The notes beneath the pieces are model-generated. The model saw only the letters and a program-made list of their open reading frames with translations, had not been told where the DNA came from and ran no database searches. DNA of 64,000 nucleotides, taken from Kofleriaceae bacterium (GTDB taxonomy: Bacteria > Myxococcota_A > Polyangia > Haliangiales > Haliangiaceae). Of the stretch, positions 1 to 9,628 are shown piece after piece (positions within the stretch are counted from its first letter, which is position 1; each line of letters begins with the position of its first letter). Location of the stretch: contig JAGPCY010000004.1 of the NCBI GenBank assembly GCA_018057825.1, positions 1-64,000 on the forward strand. The letters run 5' to 3'. Position numbers and translations under genes: made by a program.

Positions 1-119
1 TCGTTGATGAGCGTCATCCCCGCACGCTGATCCTCCCGCCCCGCGGCCGCAACGACGACGTTCACCTCCCTAGAAACCCGGCGGATTCCGATCGCCTAGC
101 CACCTAACTGATCGGCATT

Positions 120-209
120 GGTCTCGGCCTCGGTCTCGGTCTCGGTCTCCGCCTCGGTCTCGGTCTCGGCCTCCGCCTCGGTCTCGGCCTCGGTCTCGGC
201 CTCGGTCTC
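120..209. repeat. GGTCTC/GGCCTC hexanucleotide tract 1
   Basis: About 15 back-to-back hexamers (GGTCTC, GGCCTC, CGCCTC) next to the 3' end of the minus-strand lipoprotein gene that stops at 217. The same unit recurs at five other places in the window. Bases 1-119 to its left show no gene I can support. Confidence 0.9.
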
Positions 210-216
210 CTCCGTC

Positions 217-678
217 CTACCGCTCGTCCCCGGTCAGCCCGCCGTAGCCCGCGCCCGCGTATTCCGCCTCGAGCTGCGCGTCGTAGCGCAGCGTGATCGG
301 ATCGCCGCCGAACTGGGACACGTAGTGCTCCTCGGTGCTGATGCGATCGAACCCGACGTCCATCGGCTCGGTGCAATCGCCCCACGGGCAGAAGAACTCG
401 CCGCGAAACGTCGCGCGATCGGCGGCGAACGTCAGCTCGCCGCGGAACCGTTGCGAGCCGAGGAGCTTGGCCAGGCGCCACGCGCCGCCGGCCCGGCTGA
501 GCTTGCACGGCTGCGGGTCGTAGTCGGCGATCTGACACGACCACAGCGCGCCGTCGCGCAGGCTGGGGCTGGCGGCGATCGGCTCGGCGCCGGTGTTGCG
601 ATTCTCGATCGTGGTGGCGCGCGGGGCGCTCCCACAGGCCAGGGCGAACAGCGCGACGAGCGCGCACGAGCGGAGCAT
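217..678 (-). CDS. small predicted lipoprotein, function unknown
   Basis: A 153-residue protein with a short hydrophobic leader ending in ALACGS, which fits a type II signal peptide with Cys15 as the lipidated residue, although the -3 position is Ala rather than the usual Leu. The mature part has four further Cys residues (a SCQ/PCK pair and CPWGDC), which suggests disulfides in an exported domain. I do not recognise the family. It lies 17 bp beyond the stop of the AI-2E-type permease gene, so in this orientation it is the gene downstream of that unit. Its stop is only 8 bp from a hexamer tract, so any terminator would have to lie in or beyond the repeat. Confidence 0.6.
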   Translation of the reverse strand: MLRSCALVALFALACGSAPRATTIENRNTGAEPIAASPSLRDGALWSCQIADYDPQPCKLSRAGGAWRLAKLLGSQRFRGELTFAADRATFRGEFFCPWGDCTEPMDVGFDRISTEEHYVSQFGGDPITLRYDAQLEAEYAGAGYGGLTGDER

Positions 679-695
679 CGCGCGAGCCTACTCGA

Positions 696-1715
696 TCACG
701 CCGGCGGCGGCGCGGCCTCCGCCTCGCGAGCCTCGCGCGCGATCACCATCGCCTCCTTGGCCAGCCGCACCACCAGCGGGCCGAGCACCAGGCCGGCCGG
801 GCCGGCCAGCGCGATGCCGCCGAACATCGCGATCATGATCACCAGCGCCGGCAGCCCGAGGTGGCCGCGCTGGGCCAGGATCGGACGCAGCAGGTTGTCG
901 ATGCTGCCGATCACCGCGACCCCGACCACCGCCAGGCCGAGCGCGGCCTCGGGGCGGCCGGTCAGCCACAGGCCGCCGGCGATCGGCACCCACACCATCG
1001 CCGTGCCGACCGACGGCACCACCGAGGTGATGAGGGTCAGGAGGCCCAGCACCAGCGGCTCGGGCACGTCGAGGATGAGGTAGGCGATGGTCGCGACCAC
1101 CGCCTGGGCCAGGCCGGCGCCGCCGACGCCGATGAACAGCCCGCGCCCGGTCTCGGTGAACGCAGCCGCGAAGCGGCGGGTGATCCGCGCGTCGAGCGGC
1201 AGGTGGTCCTCGAGCCAGCGGTAGGCGCGTGGGCCGTCGGCCAGGACCGCGTAGGTCGCCGACAGGAACACGAACAGCCCGAGCAGCACCTCGGCGGCGA
1301 TGCGCATGACCACGCTGACCAGCCCCCATGCGCGATCGCCGTGGGCCACCACCAGGTCGACCGGGTTGCGCTCGGCGCCGTCGGACGCGCCCTCGGTGAC
1401 CAGGCGCTCGAGGACCGAGCGGACCTCGGGCGAGGCCAGGAGGCGCCGGCCCAAGACGATCGCGTCGCTGACCAGGGTGGTGACGATCAGGGCCACCGGC
1501 ACGACCAGGAGCGCGATCAGGGCCGCGATCAAGACCGCGGCGGCGCGCTGGCGTCGGCCGGTCAGCCGGACCAACGGCGGCACCATCGTGCGCCCGAGCT
1601 GCCCGACCCACACCGCCAGGACCAGCCAGGTCGCGAACGGCGCGAACACCGCGGCGCCGGCCAGGAGCATCGCGGCCAGGAGCCAGCCGGGCAGGCGCGG
1701 CGGCGGCGCGCTCAC
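696..1715 (-). CDS. AI-2E family transporter (PerM/YdiK-like membrane protein)
   Basis: A 339-residue polytopic membrane protein, the normal length for the AI-2E/PerM family. It has paired N-terminal membrane helices (from about residue 8), a long amphipathic middle region and a cluster of C-terminal helices containing PLVLGLLTLI and the family-like GTAMVWVPIA segment. Members have been linked to export of small molecules or Na+/H+ antiport; the substrate here cannot be told. The chosen start is a GTG at 1713-1715 overlapping the TGA of the upstream lipoprotein gene (GTGA), which implies translational coupling. A longer open frame upstream is low-complexity and overlaps that gene, so it is rejected. 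Confidence 0.85.
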   Translation of the reverse strand: MSAPPPRLPGWLLAAMLLAGAAVFAPFATWLVLAVWVGQLGRTMVPPLVRLTGRRQRAAAVLIAALIALLVVPVALIVTTLVSDAIVLGRRLLASPEVRSVLERLVTEGASDGAERNPVDLVVAHGDRAWGLVSVVMRIAAEVLLGLFVFLSATYAVLADGPRAYRWLEDHLPLDARITRRFAAAFTETGRGLFIGVGGAGLAQAVVATIAYLILDVPEPLVLGLLTLITSVVPSVGTAMVWVPIAGGLWLTGRPEAALGLAVVGVAVIGSIDNLLRPILAQRGHLGLPALVIMIAMFGGIALAGPAGLVLGPLVVRLAKEAMVIAREAREAEAAPPPA

Positions 1716-2209
1716 CGCGACCTCCGGCGACCACCGTCGATCGGCGGCCCGGCGTCCAGCGGCAGCGCGGGCGGTGCGTCGACCCCGGCGTCGACCGGCG
1801 GCGCCGGCACCCGGACCGTCGCCGACCGCCGCGCCACCACCGGGCGACAGGTCTTGGCCGCGCACAGCCAGAAGCGCGCCTCGACGGTGAGCGCGTGGTC
1901 GCCGGCGACCTTGGCCCGGACCTTGACGTCGAAGCGCGGCGCGTCGGCCGCCGGATCGGCGGCGTCCTTGCGCAGGTAGCGGCGGCGCGGCAGGCCCAGG
2001 CCGTCACCGGCCTCGACCGCGAGGCGGGCCGGGGCCTCGGCCGACACCCGGTAGCCCGGCGCGGGCACCAGGGCCACCGACACCGCGCCCGCGCCGCCCA
2101 GCTCGATCGTCACCACCTCGGCGACCCGCAGCTCGAAGCCGGGCAGGTCGGCGCGGGCCGAGCCGCAGCCGACGACCAGCGCCGCCGCCAGGGCCAGTCG
2201 CCCGCTCAC
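1712..2209 (-). CDS. predicted lipoprotein, function unknown
   Basis: 165 residues starting with a GTG that overlaps the PhoH stop codon (GTGA). The leader ends in LVVGC, a good lipobox. The mature part is beta-rich (GFELRVAEVVTIEL) and ends with a WLCAAKTCRPV motif reminiscent of the thiol-containing C-terminal region of DsbD-alpha-like or NEAT-like periplasmic domains, then an Asp/Pro-rich tail. No family can be named. It sits between phoH and the permease gene, with 4-bp overlaps on both sides, so the three are probably one transcription unit. The junctions favour these short starts over longer reading frames. Confidence 0.65.
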   Translation of the reverse strand: MSGRLALAAALVVGCGSARADLPGFELRVAEVVTIELGGAGAVSVALVPAPGYRVSAEAPARLAVEAGDGLGLPRRRYLRKDAADPAADAPRFDVKVRAKVAGDHALTVEARFWLCAAKTCRPVVARRSATVRVPAPPVDAGVDAPPALPLDAGPPIDGGRRRSR

Positions 2210-3525
2210 AGCACCTGGGTCGCGAGCTCGGCCAGCGGGCTGCGCTCGCCCTTGGCCAGGGTGATGTGACCGGCCAGGGCCTCCTGCTTGAAGCGCTCGG
2301 CCACCGTGGTCAGGCCGTTGTTCGACGAGTCGAGGTACGGGTGATCGATCTGGTACGGGTCGCCGGTCAGGATGATCTTCGTGCCCTCGCCGGCGCGGGT
2401 GATGATGGTCTTGACCTCGTGGGGCGTCAGGTTCTGCGCCTCGTCGACGATCATGTACACGTTGGGCAACGACCGGCCGCGGATGTAGGTCAGCGGCTCG
2501 ACCTGGACGAAGCCGAGATCGACCAGCTCCTGGTAGCTCCGCCCCTCCTTCTTGTCGGAGCGGTTGAGGCCCAGGAGCAGCTCGAGGTTGTCGTAGATCG
2601 GCTGCATCCACGGGTTGAGCTTCTCCTCGATGTCGCCGGGCAGGTAGCCGATGTCGCGACCGAGCGGGAAGATCGGGCGGCTGACCAGGAGCTTGCCGTA
2701 GATGTCCTCCTCGGTGACCTTCTGCAGGCCGGCGGCCAGGGCCAGGAGGGTCTTGCCGGTGCCGGCCTTGCCGACCAGCGTGACCAGCTTGATGTCGTCG
2801 TTGAGCAGCAGATCGAGCGCGTAGTGCTGCTCCTTGTTGCGCGGCCGGATGCCCCACACGCCCTCGCGCAGCTTCTTGACCGGCACCACCTTGCCGCTGG
2901 CCTTGTCGTTGCGCGCCAGCGCGCTCTTGCCGGTGGTCTCGTCCTTGAGCAGCACGAACTCGTTGGCGTACAGGCCGCCGTCGACGGTGACCGCGGTGCC
3001 GCCGTCGGCGTACAGGGCGTCGATCTGGCCGGCGCTGGCGCCGACCTCGCGATGGCCGGGATAGAGATCCTCGATCGTGACCCGCTCGGTGTCGTAGTCG
3101 ACCGCGGTCAGGCCCAGCGCATCGCCGCGGATGCGCATGTTGACGTCCTTGGTCACCAGGATCGTCGGGGTCGCCGGGTCGCTGTCCTGGACCTCGATCG
3201 CGATCTCGAGGATCCGCTGATCCATCGAGCGCGAGTCGTAGCTCGGGTTCTTGGGCGGGCTCTTGGCCAGGGCGACCCGGACCGTGCCGCCCGAGCCGTT
3301 GTCGAGCTGCTGCGGCTTGGACAGGCCGCCGTCGACCCGGTGGGCGTCGAGCAGGCGGGCGACCTGGCGGGCGTTTCGGCCCAGCTCGGTCTGGTCCTTC
3401 TTGAAGGTGTCGATCTCCTCGATCACGTAGATCGGGATCACCACGTTGTTGTCGGCGAACGCGAAGATCGCGCGCGCGTCGTGGAGGAGCACGTTGGTGT
3501 CGAGGACGTAGTTCTTGACCGCCAC
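2206..3525 (-). CDS. phoH: PhoH family ATPase with N-terminal PIN domain
   Basis: About 439 residues. The N-terminal PIN domain starts YVLDTNVLLHD (acidic Asp of the PIN active site) and continues to about residue 150. The C-terminal PhoH helicase-like domain carries Walker A VGKAGTGKT and Walker B VYMIVDEAQN. PIN-PhoH fusions (PhoH2 type) are toxin-like RNA helicase/ribonucleases, though the stand-alone copies are thought to act in RNA metabolism. The GTG start at 3523-3525 places the first PIN strand at residue 3-9; an upstream extension adds only basic, GC-rich sequence. It heads a minus-strand unit with GTGA couplings to the lipoprotein and the permease. Confidence 0.9.
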   Translation of the reverse strand: MAVKNYVLDTNVLLHDARAIFAFADNNVVIPIYVIEEIDTFKKDQTELGRNARQVARLLDAHRVDGGLSKPQQLDNGSGGTVRVALAKSPPKNPSYDSRSMDQRILEIAIEVQDSDPATPTILVTKDVNMRIRGDALGLTAVDYDTERVTIEDLYPGHREVGASAGQIDALYADGGTAVTVDGGLYANEFVLLKDETTGKSALARNDKASGKVVPVKKLREGVWGIRPRNKEQHYALDLLLNDDIKLVTLVGKAGTGKTLLALAAGLQKVTEEDIYGKLLVSRPIFPLGRDIGYLPGDIEEKLNPWMQPIYDNLELLLGLNRSDKKEGRSYQELVDLGFVQVEPLTYIRGRSLPNVYMIVDEAQNLTPHEVKTIITRAGEGTKIILTGDPYQIDHPYLDSSNNGLTTVAERFKQEALAGHITLAKGERSPLAELATQVL

Positions 3526-3606
3526 GCCTCGATGGTCGCGGCGAGCGATCGGCGAGTCAAACCGCCGCGCCGGCATTGTCGCGGCGCCGGACGATCCCGC
3601 GGTCGG

Positions 3607-4257
3607 TCAGCGCCGGCGGCGCCGGGGCGCCAGCGCGACGAGCGCCAGCCCGGCCGCCCCCAGCTCGGCGGCCCCCGGCCCGCCGCCGCCGGTGGTGCAG
3701 CCGCCGTCGTCGTCGAGAGGCCGGCCCTCGGCATCGCACGCGAAGTCGCCGCCGGTGCACGCCAGGCCACGCCCGTCGCCACCGATCGGATCGGCGCACT
3801 GCTCGACGGTCAAGGCCACCGGCGCCGCGCACGCGCCGACGTCGCCGATCGTGAGGGTCGCCAGCGGCCCGACTCCGGTCGGCCCGAGCCCGACCACGTC
3901 GCCGGGGAGCAGCGGCGTGCCCGGCGTGTAGGTCAGCTCGACCATGGTCGCGGTGTCGGTCAGGTCGCGCCAGCACGCCCCGTCCGAGCTCGAGCACACC
4001 GCGCGGTGGCGGGTCACCGCGAACCGCCGGGTCTCGACGAACGGGAAGCCGGTGACCTCGGCGCCGTTGCGAAACACCGCCAGCGGGCCTTGCCCGGCCG
4101 GCGCGTAGAAGGTCAGCGGACACGTGCCGGGTTGCGCCGGCGTCGCGGCCACCACGCCGTCGCTGGCGCACGGCTGGTTGGCGGCGGCCGGCCCGGCGAT
4201 GGCGGCGACGAGGATCACGGACAGCGCGGCAGCGCGGCGGCGGGGGAGGGGGGACAT
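3607..4257 (-). CDS. secreted protein with MYXO-CTERM-like sorting tail
   Basis: 216 residues. A Sec signal peptide (hydrophobic run ending AAIAGPAAANQ) is followed by a Cys-containing extracellular body. The C-terminus is a Cys in GGCTTGGGG, a hydrophobic helix of about 14 residues and a terminal RRRRR. This is the layout of MYXO-CTERM signals, which are processed by a myxosortase and used for surface anchoring in Myxococcota. The ATG at 4255-4257 precedes the signal peptide; an in-frame extension upstream would bury it and is rejected. The body is not otherwise recognised. A CPBP-family protease that could be a processing-enzyme candidate lies at 57488-58219, but nothing ties the two directly. 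Confidence 0.8.
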   Translation of the reverse strand: MSPLPRRRAAALSVILVAAIAGPAAANQPCASDGVVAATPAQPGTCPLTFYAPAGQGPLAVFRNGAEVTGFPFVETRRFAVTRHRAVCSSSDGACWRDLTDTATMVELTYTPGTPLLPGDVVGLGPTGVGPLATLTIGDVGACAAPVALTVEQCADPIGGDGRGLACTGGDFACDAEGRPLDDDGGCTTGGGGPGAAELGAAGLALVALAPRRRRR

Positions 4258-4380
4258 GTGGCCATCGTGGGCCGAGCCCGACCGTCGGGCCAAGTCCAAA
4301 CCCTGATCGAACGACCGCGCCGTGATCCGGCCGCGATCCACGCGCGGAATTCCGCCGCCGACCGTGATCGCGGTGTCCGG

Positions 4381-6570
4381 CTACGACGCCTTCTTGGCGC
4401 GCGCCGCGACAAACTGGGCATAGGTCACGACCTGGTTCCGGCCCGAGTGCTTGGCGTGGTACAGGGCGTGGTCGGCGCGCTCGATCAGGACCGCGCGCTC
4501 GCGGCTGTCCTCGGGGAACGCGGCGACGCCGACCGACATCGTGACCGACAGCGGGCCCTTCTCGGTGTCGATCACCAGGCGGCCGACCTCCTGGCGGATG
4601 CGCTCGGCCACCGCCCGGGCCTGCTCGGCGGTCGAGCCGTCGAGCACGACCGCGAACTCCTCGCCGCCGTAGCGGGCGACGACGTCGATCTTGCGCGCGA
4701 CCTCGGCCAGGACCTTGGCGACCCGGCGCAGGACCTCGTCGCCGACCGGGTGGCCGTAGTTGTCGTTGACCTTCTTGAAGAAGTCGACGTCGCACAGGAG
4801 CAGCGACGCGGCGTGGCCGTGGCGGGCGCCGCGGTCGAGGAGCTGGGCGAAGCGCTCCTGGAACGTGCGGTGGTTGGTCAGCCCGGTCAGGCCATCGGTG
4901 GTGGCCATGGTCTCCATGCGCTTGTAGAGCAGGCCGTTTTGCAGCGACACCGCGACCTGGGTCGCGATCACCGACAGCATCTCGCGGACGTCGGCGCCGA
5001 ACCGCTTCTCGGCGCGGCAGGCCAGCATGAGCGTGCCGATGGCCTCATCGGCGGCCACCAGCGGCAGCACCAGGAGCGAGCGCGCGCCGTCGAGCTTGAC
5101 CTTGCGGGTGTAGATCGGCGCCGTGACCTCGCGCGGCTCGCCGCCGGCCGGCAGGTAGTGGCGGTTCTTGACCACCATCGCCGCCAGCCCGGCGTTGTCC
5201 TTCCACTCGAGATCGGCGAGCGACGCCGGATCGAGCAGCGGCTCGACGCCCGAGCGCAGCCGAGCCGCGGCCACCCGGTGGCGGGCCTTGTCGCGATCGT
5301 AGAGCGTGATCACCGCGGCGTCGTACTCGACGATCGCGCCGGCGGCGTCGAACGCGGTGTCCATGACCTGCTCGGGGGTCAGGGCCCGACCCAGCATCGC
5401 CGCGGCCTGGAAGAACCGCTCGTGCTCGTACTTGGCGCGCTCGACCGCGCGGAACACCTGCTCGGCGGCGATCGCGCGGACGATCTGCTGCGCGGCGTCG
5501 GTGAGCAGCTCGACCGCGCCGTCGGCGAAGCGATCATCGCGGTCGGCGCACAGCACGCCGCGCAGGTGAGTGCCCTCGAGCACCGGCACCGCGACCACGG
5601 CGGCGCCGTCGGCCGCGGCCGCGTCTTCGTAGTACGGGAGCTGGCCGCGCTTGGCCACCACCGCCACCGGCGCGCGATCGCGCATCACCGCGCCGAACAG
5701 GCCGGTCGACGGCAGCGCCTCGGCGGCCACCAGGTCGTCCCAGTCCGAGATGACGTCCTTGAGCTTCAGGCGGTCGCCGTCACCGCACCAGGCCAGGGCC
5801 ACGGTGCGGGCCCCGAGCGAGCGCTTGGCCGTCGACAGGATCCACGCGGTGGCGTCGTCGACCAGCGACACGCCGCCGGCGGCCAGGAGGCGCTCCTCCT
5901 CGTCGCGGGCCCGGGCCGAGCGACTGGTCGGGCCCAGGGCGGCGGCGATCAGCCGGTAGTCGCGGGCCCGCTCGTGCATCGCGTGGAGCTCGCGGGCCAG
6001 GCGCAGGGCGCGACGCCGGCGGTGGCTGGCCACCAGGCCGCGCAGGAACAAGGCGTGGGCGGCGGCCGCCGCGACCACGAAGACGACGTGGAGGATGACC
6101 GGCGTGAGCAGCCGGCGCGGCTCGTCGGCGCGCGCGATCCACGCCGCCTCGATCGCCAGCGGCGCGACGATCGTGATCGCGGCGCCGGGCGCCGACAGGA
6201 GCGTCAGGCCGAAGGCGACGACGCCGTAGACCAGGGGCTGGACCGGCGAGGTCACGCCGCCGGTCACCGCCAGGACCGCGCCGACGCCGGCCGCGACCGC
6301 CAGGGCCAGCTCGACGTCGACCAGGGACGGCGCCGCCGCCAGCCAGCGCGACACCCGCTGCGCGCGCGCGCTCGGCGGCTGGAACCGCAGGCGCCGACCG
6401 ATCGCGGCGACCAGGACGACCAGCACGCCAGCCAGGATCAGCGCGTCGAGCGGGCCCGGGGTCGTGGTGTGGAGATCGAGCGGACCCAGGGCCAGCGCGA
6501 CCGCGGCGCAGGCCGCGATCCCGACCGCCGGGCCCCAGGTCACGGCCGCGGCCCGGCGCAGCGCGCGCAT
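4381..6570 (-). CDS. membrane-bound GAF-GGDEF diguanylate cyclase
   Basis: About 729 residues. Several N-terminal membrane helices (to about residue 170) are followed by a coiled linker, two GAF-like domains (about 215-350 and 390-550) and a C-terminal GGDEF domain. The active-site motif is GGEEF, and the RKID sequence five residues before it fits an RxxD product-inhibition I-site. It should make cyclic di-GMP in response to a ligand or signal sensed by the GAF domains. The ATG at 6568-6570 is used; a GTG two codons earlier (6574-6576) overlaps the FtsB-like stop (GTGA) and may be the true start. No EAL domain or HD-GYP partner is nearby. Confidence 0.9.
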   Translation of the reverse strand: MRALRRAAAVTWGPAVGIAACAAVALALGPLDLHTTTPGPLDALILAGVLVVLVAAIGRRLRFQPPSARAQRVSRWLAAAPSLVDVELALAVAAGVGAVLAVTGGVTSPVQPLVYGVVAFGLTLLSAPGAAITIVAPLAIEAAWIARADEPRRLLTPVILHVVFVVAAAAAHALFLRGLVASHRRRRALRLARELHAMHERARDYRLIAAALGPTSRSARARDEEERLLAAGGVSLVDDATAWILSTAKRSLGARTVALAWCGDGDRLKLKDVISDWDDLVAAEALPSTGLFGAVMRDRAPVAVVAKRGQLPYYEDAAAADGAAVVAVPVLEGTHLRGVLCADRDDRFADGAVELLTDAAQQIVRAIAAEQVFRAVERAKYEHERFFQAAAMLGRALTPEQVMDTAFDAAGAIVEYDAAVITLYDRDKARHRVAAARLRSGVEPLLDPASLADLEWKDNAGLAAMVVKNRHYLPAGGEPREVTAPIYTRKVKLDGARSLLVLPLVAADEAIGTLMLACRAEKRFGADVREMLSVIATQVAVSLQNGLLYKRMETMATTDGLTGLTNHRTFQERFAQLLDRGARHGHAASLLLCDVDFFKKVNDNYGHPVGDEVLRRVAKVLAEVARKIDVVARYGGEEFAVVLDGSTAEQARAVAERIRQEVGRLVIDTEKGPLSVTMSVGVAAFPEDSRERAVLIERADHALYHAKHSGRNQVVTYAQFVAARAKKAS

Positions 6571-6572
6571 CC

Positions 6573-6893
6573 TCACGGCGCGGCCTCGAGGCGGATCACG
6601 ATCTCGCCGGGGAAGACCATGTCGAGATCGTCGCGGGCGCGGGCCTCGATCGCCGCCGGCTCGGTGCGCAGCGCCTCGGTCTCGGCGGCCAGCGCCAGGT
6701 TGACCGCGCGCAGCCGCGCCGCCTCGGCGCGGACCTCGGCGAGCTGGCGGCGCAGGCGCGCGGCGCGGCCGTCGACACCGCCGGACGGGATGTACGCGAT
6801 GCCGATCGCGACCACCAGCGCCAGCGCGCCGCGGATCGTCCACCGCTTGAGCGCGGACGGCACATGCATGTCGGCCTTGACCCGTAGCGACAT
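6573..6893 (-). CDS. ftsB: FtsB/DivIC-type septum formation initiator
   Basis: 106 residues: a short cytoplasmic N-terminus, one membrane helix (about residues 20-36), a heptad-rich coiled coil (LRRQLAEVRAEAARLRAVN) and a C-terminal segment ARDDLDMVFPGEIVI that matches the conserved ARxxLGMVxPGE block of FtsB/DivIC proteins. Family members bridge FtsQ and FtsL in the divisome. It is the first gene of a minus-strand pair whose next member is the diguanylate cyclase, an unusual coupling of cell division with c-di-GMP. The gene is divergent from the esterase gene at 7013 across about 120 bp, which must hold both promoters. Confidence 0.85.
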   Translation of the reverse strand: MSLRVKADMHVPSALKRWTIRGALALVVAIGIAYIPSGGVDGRAARLRRQLAEVRAEAARLRAVNLALAAETEALRTEPAAIEARARDDLDMVFPGEIVIRLEAAP

Positions 6894-7012
6894 CCCGGTG
6901 GGTCGACATTACGGACGGCGCCGGCGCGGGCAACTTTTCGCGAGCGCCGCGGCAGGTAGGCAAGTGTGCGGATGTGTTTCGACTTCGCGCGAGCGAGGTG
7001 TACCGTTCGACC

Positions 7013-9364
7013 ATGGTTCGTCCGGCCGCGCTGGCGCTCGTGTCCTTCCTCAGCTTCGTCGCTTGTGGCGGCGACGATCCGCCGTCGCTCGAGCTGGCGT
7101 GTGGCCCGGGCACAAGCGGGGTCTTGACGCCCGGCGGTCGCCTGGTGGTCGAGGGCGCCGCCGCCCTCGATCTGGCCGGGGCCGCGGTCGCCGCCGGGCC
7201 GTCGACCACCGTGCCCGCCGGCGCGATCGCGATCGGCTGCGCCGCCGACGTCGTGCCCGACGGCTACCTGGCGCTCGGTCCGGCGGTGTCGTTCGGGCCG
7301 ACCGCGGTGTCGGACCGGCCCTTCGAGCTGACCCTGCCGTACAAGGCGGCGCGCCTGCCGAGCGGTGGGCTGACCCGCCACGTCGCCGTCGTGGTGTCGC
7401 GACCCGGCGGCGATCCCCGGCCGCAGCTCGTGCCGGTGGTGCGGGTCGAGCAGGATGAGACCGATCGCTACGCCGCGCGCCTGACCATCCGCGCCCACGA
7501 GCTGGCGACCTACCAGGTGGTGGCGCCGGCCGACGCTGGCGCGACCGAGACCCGGCGCTTCACCTTCCGCGCGATCATGGGCATCTCGATGGGCGGCAAC
7601 GCCGCGATGTCGATCGGGCTGCGCCACCGCGACCGCTTCGACTTCATCGGCGACCTGGGCGGTGAGCCCGGACCGTCGATGACCTACTCGCTCGCCATGT
7701 TCTCCGACTACGTCTTCGGCGGGTTCTGCCAAGGGGCGCGGCTCGGTCAGCTCTGCCCCGACGAGCAGCGCCCGGCGGCCACCGACCAGTTCGAGCTCAA
7801 GTCCGACTTCGAGCACATGACCTACCAGGACGGCGACGGCGTCGGTCTGACCTTGCGCCGCAACCTGTACCTGAAGGCGTCGCGCGATCTATCGCGCGCG
7901 CTCGGCAACCCGGCGCTGTACAACCCCGACCCCGCGGTCCACGGCTACGCCCCGCCCGGCGTCGACGCCGCGTATCTGGCGCGGCCGGCGGCCGAGCGCT
8001 GCGCCGCGCCGCTGCGCCTGACCGCGTTCTACGATCGCGAGTTCAACCCCGACGGCACCCGCCCGGTGATCACGTTCTGCGACGGTGGCGACAGCCCGGC
8101 CCTCGGGCTCGGGGTGTTCGACCCCAGCCTGTCGCAGCCCAACCCGGCCGAGGTGCTGCTGGCGGTCGACGTCAACGACAACGGTCGGCGCGACGCTGGC
8201 GAGCCGGTCATCACCAACGGCACCGAGCCCTTCGCCGACGTCGGCGTCGACGGCGTGGCCTCGGTCGACGAGCCGGGCTACGACGCCGCGACCAACCCCG
8301 ATCCGGCCGGCGACGACTTCCACGCGCTGCGCAACCCGCGCGGCACCGAGAACGATCGCGATCACCAGGACGGCGAGCCCTACGAGGACGTCGGCCTCGA
8401 CGGCGTGCCCCGGACCTGCCAGTGGACCGCGACCCGGCCCGGGTGTTTCGACTTCGGCGAGGACGACGGGCGCTTCACCCGCTCGCCCAACGTGGAGCGC
8501 TGGTTGACCGGCGACCTCGAGCGCAACCTGGCGGCGCTGAGCGACGCCGAGCGGCGCCGGGTCGGGATCTGGATGGACGCCGGCATCCGCGACTTCTTGA
8601 ACGCCGGCGTGTCGGCCAACGCCGGCATGGGCGCGATCATGGGGCGGTTCGGGTTGGCCGGCGGCGTCTACGAGAACTTCGGCGGGCTGCCCGGCGGCAG
8701 CGAGGCCGCCTACGACTTCACCCAGGTCCGCTGGGACGAGCTGCCCGACAACGTCTTCCTGCGCTACGGCAACCCCGACGCCACGCCGGCGCAGATCCAG
8801 GCCGGCGACGGCCGCCACGTCGGCACCGCGGTCCAGGTGATCAACCGCGTGGCCTCGGCCTTCGCCTGGCTCGATCGCCGGCTGGTCGACGGCGATCGCG
8901 ACGACGAGCGGACCGGCGGCGACACGCGCATGGGCCAGACCTTCACCCCGCCGACCTCGGGCCGCCCGACGCCGTACGCGATCTTCTTGCCGCCCGGCTA
9001 CGACAACCCGGCCAACGCTTCGCGGCGGTACCCGGTGGTGTACTTCCTCCACGGCTACGGCCAGGAGCCCGACGACCTGGTCGCGCTGTCGGCGGTGTTC
9101 GAGAGCTACATGGTCGCCAGCGATCTGCCGGCCGAGCGCCGGTTTCAGAAGTTCATCATCGTCTACGTCGACGGCCGGTGTCGGCCCAACGGCGAGGGCG
9201 TGCCGGTGCCGGCGGGCGGCGATGGCTGCGAGGGCGGCACGTTCTACATGGACGCGCCGGGCGGCGGGCCGGCGCAGATGGAGCAGAACCTGCTCGAGCT
9301 CATGGACTACATCGACGCGACCTTCCGCACCAAGGCTCCGGCCGACGTCACCGTCGTGAAGTAG
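7013..9364 (+). CDS. secreted esterase-like lipoprotein with permuted alpha/beta-hydrolase order
   Basis: 783 residues. The leader ends [10 protein letters not shown] (lipobox). Residues about 30-175 form a beta-rich ZU5/Ig-like domain. The hydrolase signatures come in reversed order: GISMGGN, with the predicted nucleophile Ser192, lies early, while YFLHGYG (His680) and YIDATFRTK (about 768) are at the C-terminus. In esterase D/Fes-type enzymes these run HGxG, YID-FRT, then GxSMGG. The middle holds Asp-rich calcium-loop-like repeats ([13 protein letters not shown]). The ATG at 7013 starts the signal peptide; an earlier in-frame start adds a charged extension. The stop lies 25 bp before a hexamer tract. 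Confidence 0.8.
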   Translation: MVRPAALALVSFLSFVACGGDDPPSLELACGPGTSGVLTPGGRLVVEGAAALDLAGAAVAAGPSTTVPAGAIAIGCAADVVPDGYLALGPAVSFGPTAVSDRPFELTLPYKAARLPSGGLTRHVAVVVSRPGGDPRPQLVPVVRVEQDETDRYAARLTIRAHELATYQVVAPADAGATETRRFTFRAIMGISMGGNAAMSIGLRHRDRFDFIGDLGGEPGPSMTYSLAMFSDYVFGGFCQGARLGQLCPDEQRPAATDQFELKSDFEHMTYQDGDGVGLTLRRNLYLKASRDLSRALGNPALYNPDPAVHGYAPPGVDAAYLARPAAERCAAPLRLTAFYDREFNPDGTRPVITFCDGGDSPALGLGVFDPSLSQPNPAEVLLAVDVNDNGRRDAGEPVITNGTEPFADVGVDGVASVDEPGYDAATNPDPAGDDFHALRNPRGTENDRDHQDGEPYEDVGLDGVPRTCQWTATRPGCFDFGEDDGRFTRSPNVERWLTGDLERNLAALSDAERRRVGIWMDAGIRDFLNAGVSANAGMGAIMGRFGLAGGVYENFGGLPGGSEAAYDFTQVRWDELPDNVFLRYGNPDATPAQIQAGDGRHVGTAVQVINRVASAFAWLDRRLVDGDRDDERTGGDTRMGQTFTPPTSGRPTPYAIFLPPGYDNPANASRRYPVVYFLHGYGQEPDDLVALSAVFESYMVASDLPAERRFQKFIIVYVDGRCRPNGEGVPVPAGGDGCEGGTFYMDAPGGGPAQMEQNLLELMDYIDATFRTKAPADVTVVK

Positions 9365-9389
9365 CCGGCCTCGGGTCTTCTTCCCACTC

Positions 9390-9628
9390 GGTCTCGGTCT
9401 CCGCCTCCGCCTCGGTCTCGGCCTCGGTCTCGGTCTCGGCCTCGGCCTCCGCCTCGGTCTCGGTCTCGGTCTCCGCCTCGGTCTCGGTCTCGGCCTCGGT
9501 CTCCGCCTCTGCCTCGGTCTCGGCCTCGGTCTCCGCCTCGGTCTCCGCCTCGGTCTCCGTCTCGGCCTCCGCCTCGGTCTCCTCCTCGGTCTCGGTCTCG
9601 GCCTCGGTCTCGGCCTCGGCCTCCGCCT
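9390..9628. repeat. GGTCTC/GGCCTC hexanucleotide tract 2
   Basis: About 40 hexamers of the form GGTCTC, GGCCTC, CGCCTC, GGTCTC, filling the whole gap between two convergent genes. The TAG of the minus-strand propeller gene (9629-9631) abuts the tract directly. No stop codon occurs in any frame of the repeat. Confidence 0.95.

Noticed and set aside
2266-7458. A plus-strand reading frame of 1730 codons opposite phoH and the GGDEF gene
   Set aside because: It is antisense to well-recognised genes and is made of His/Arg/Gly/Asp-rich sequence without domain features. High-GC DNA gives such frames by chance because stops are rare.
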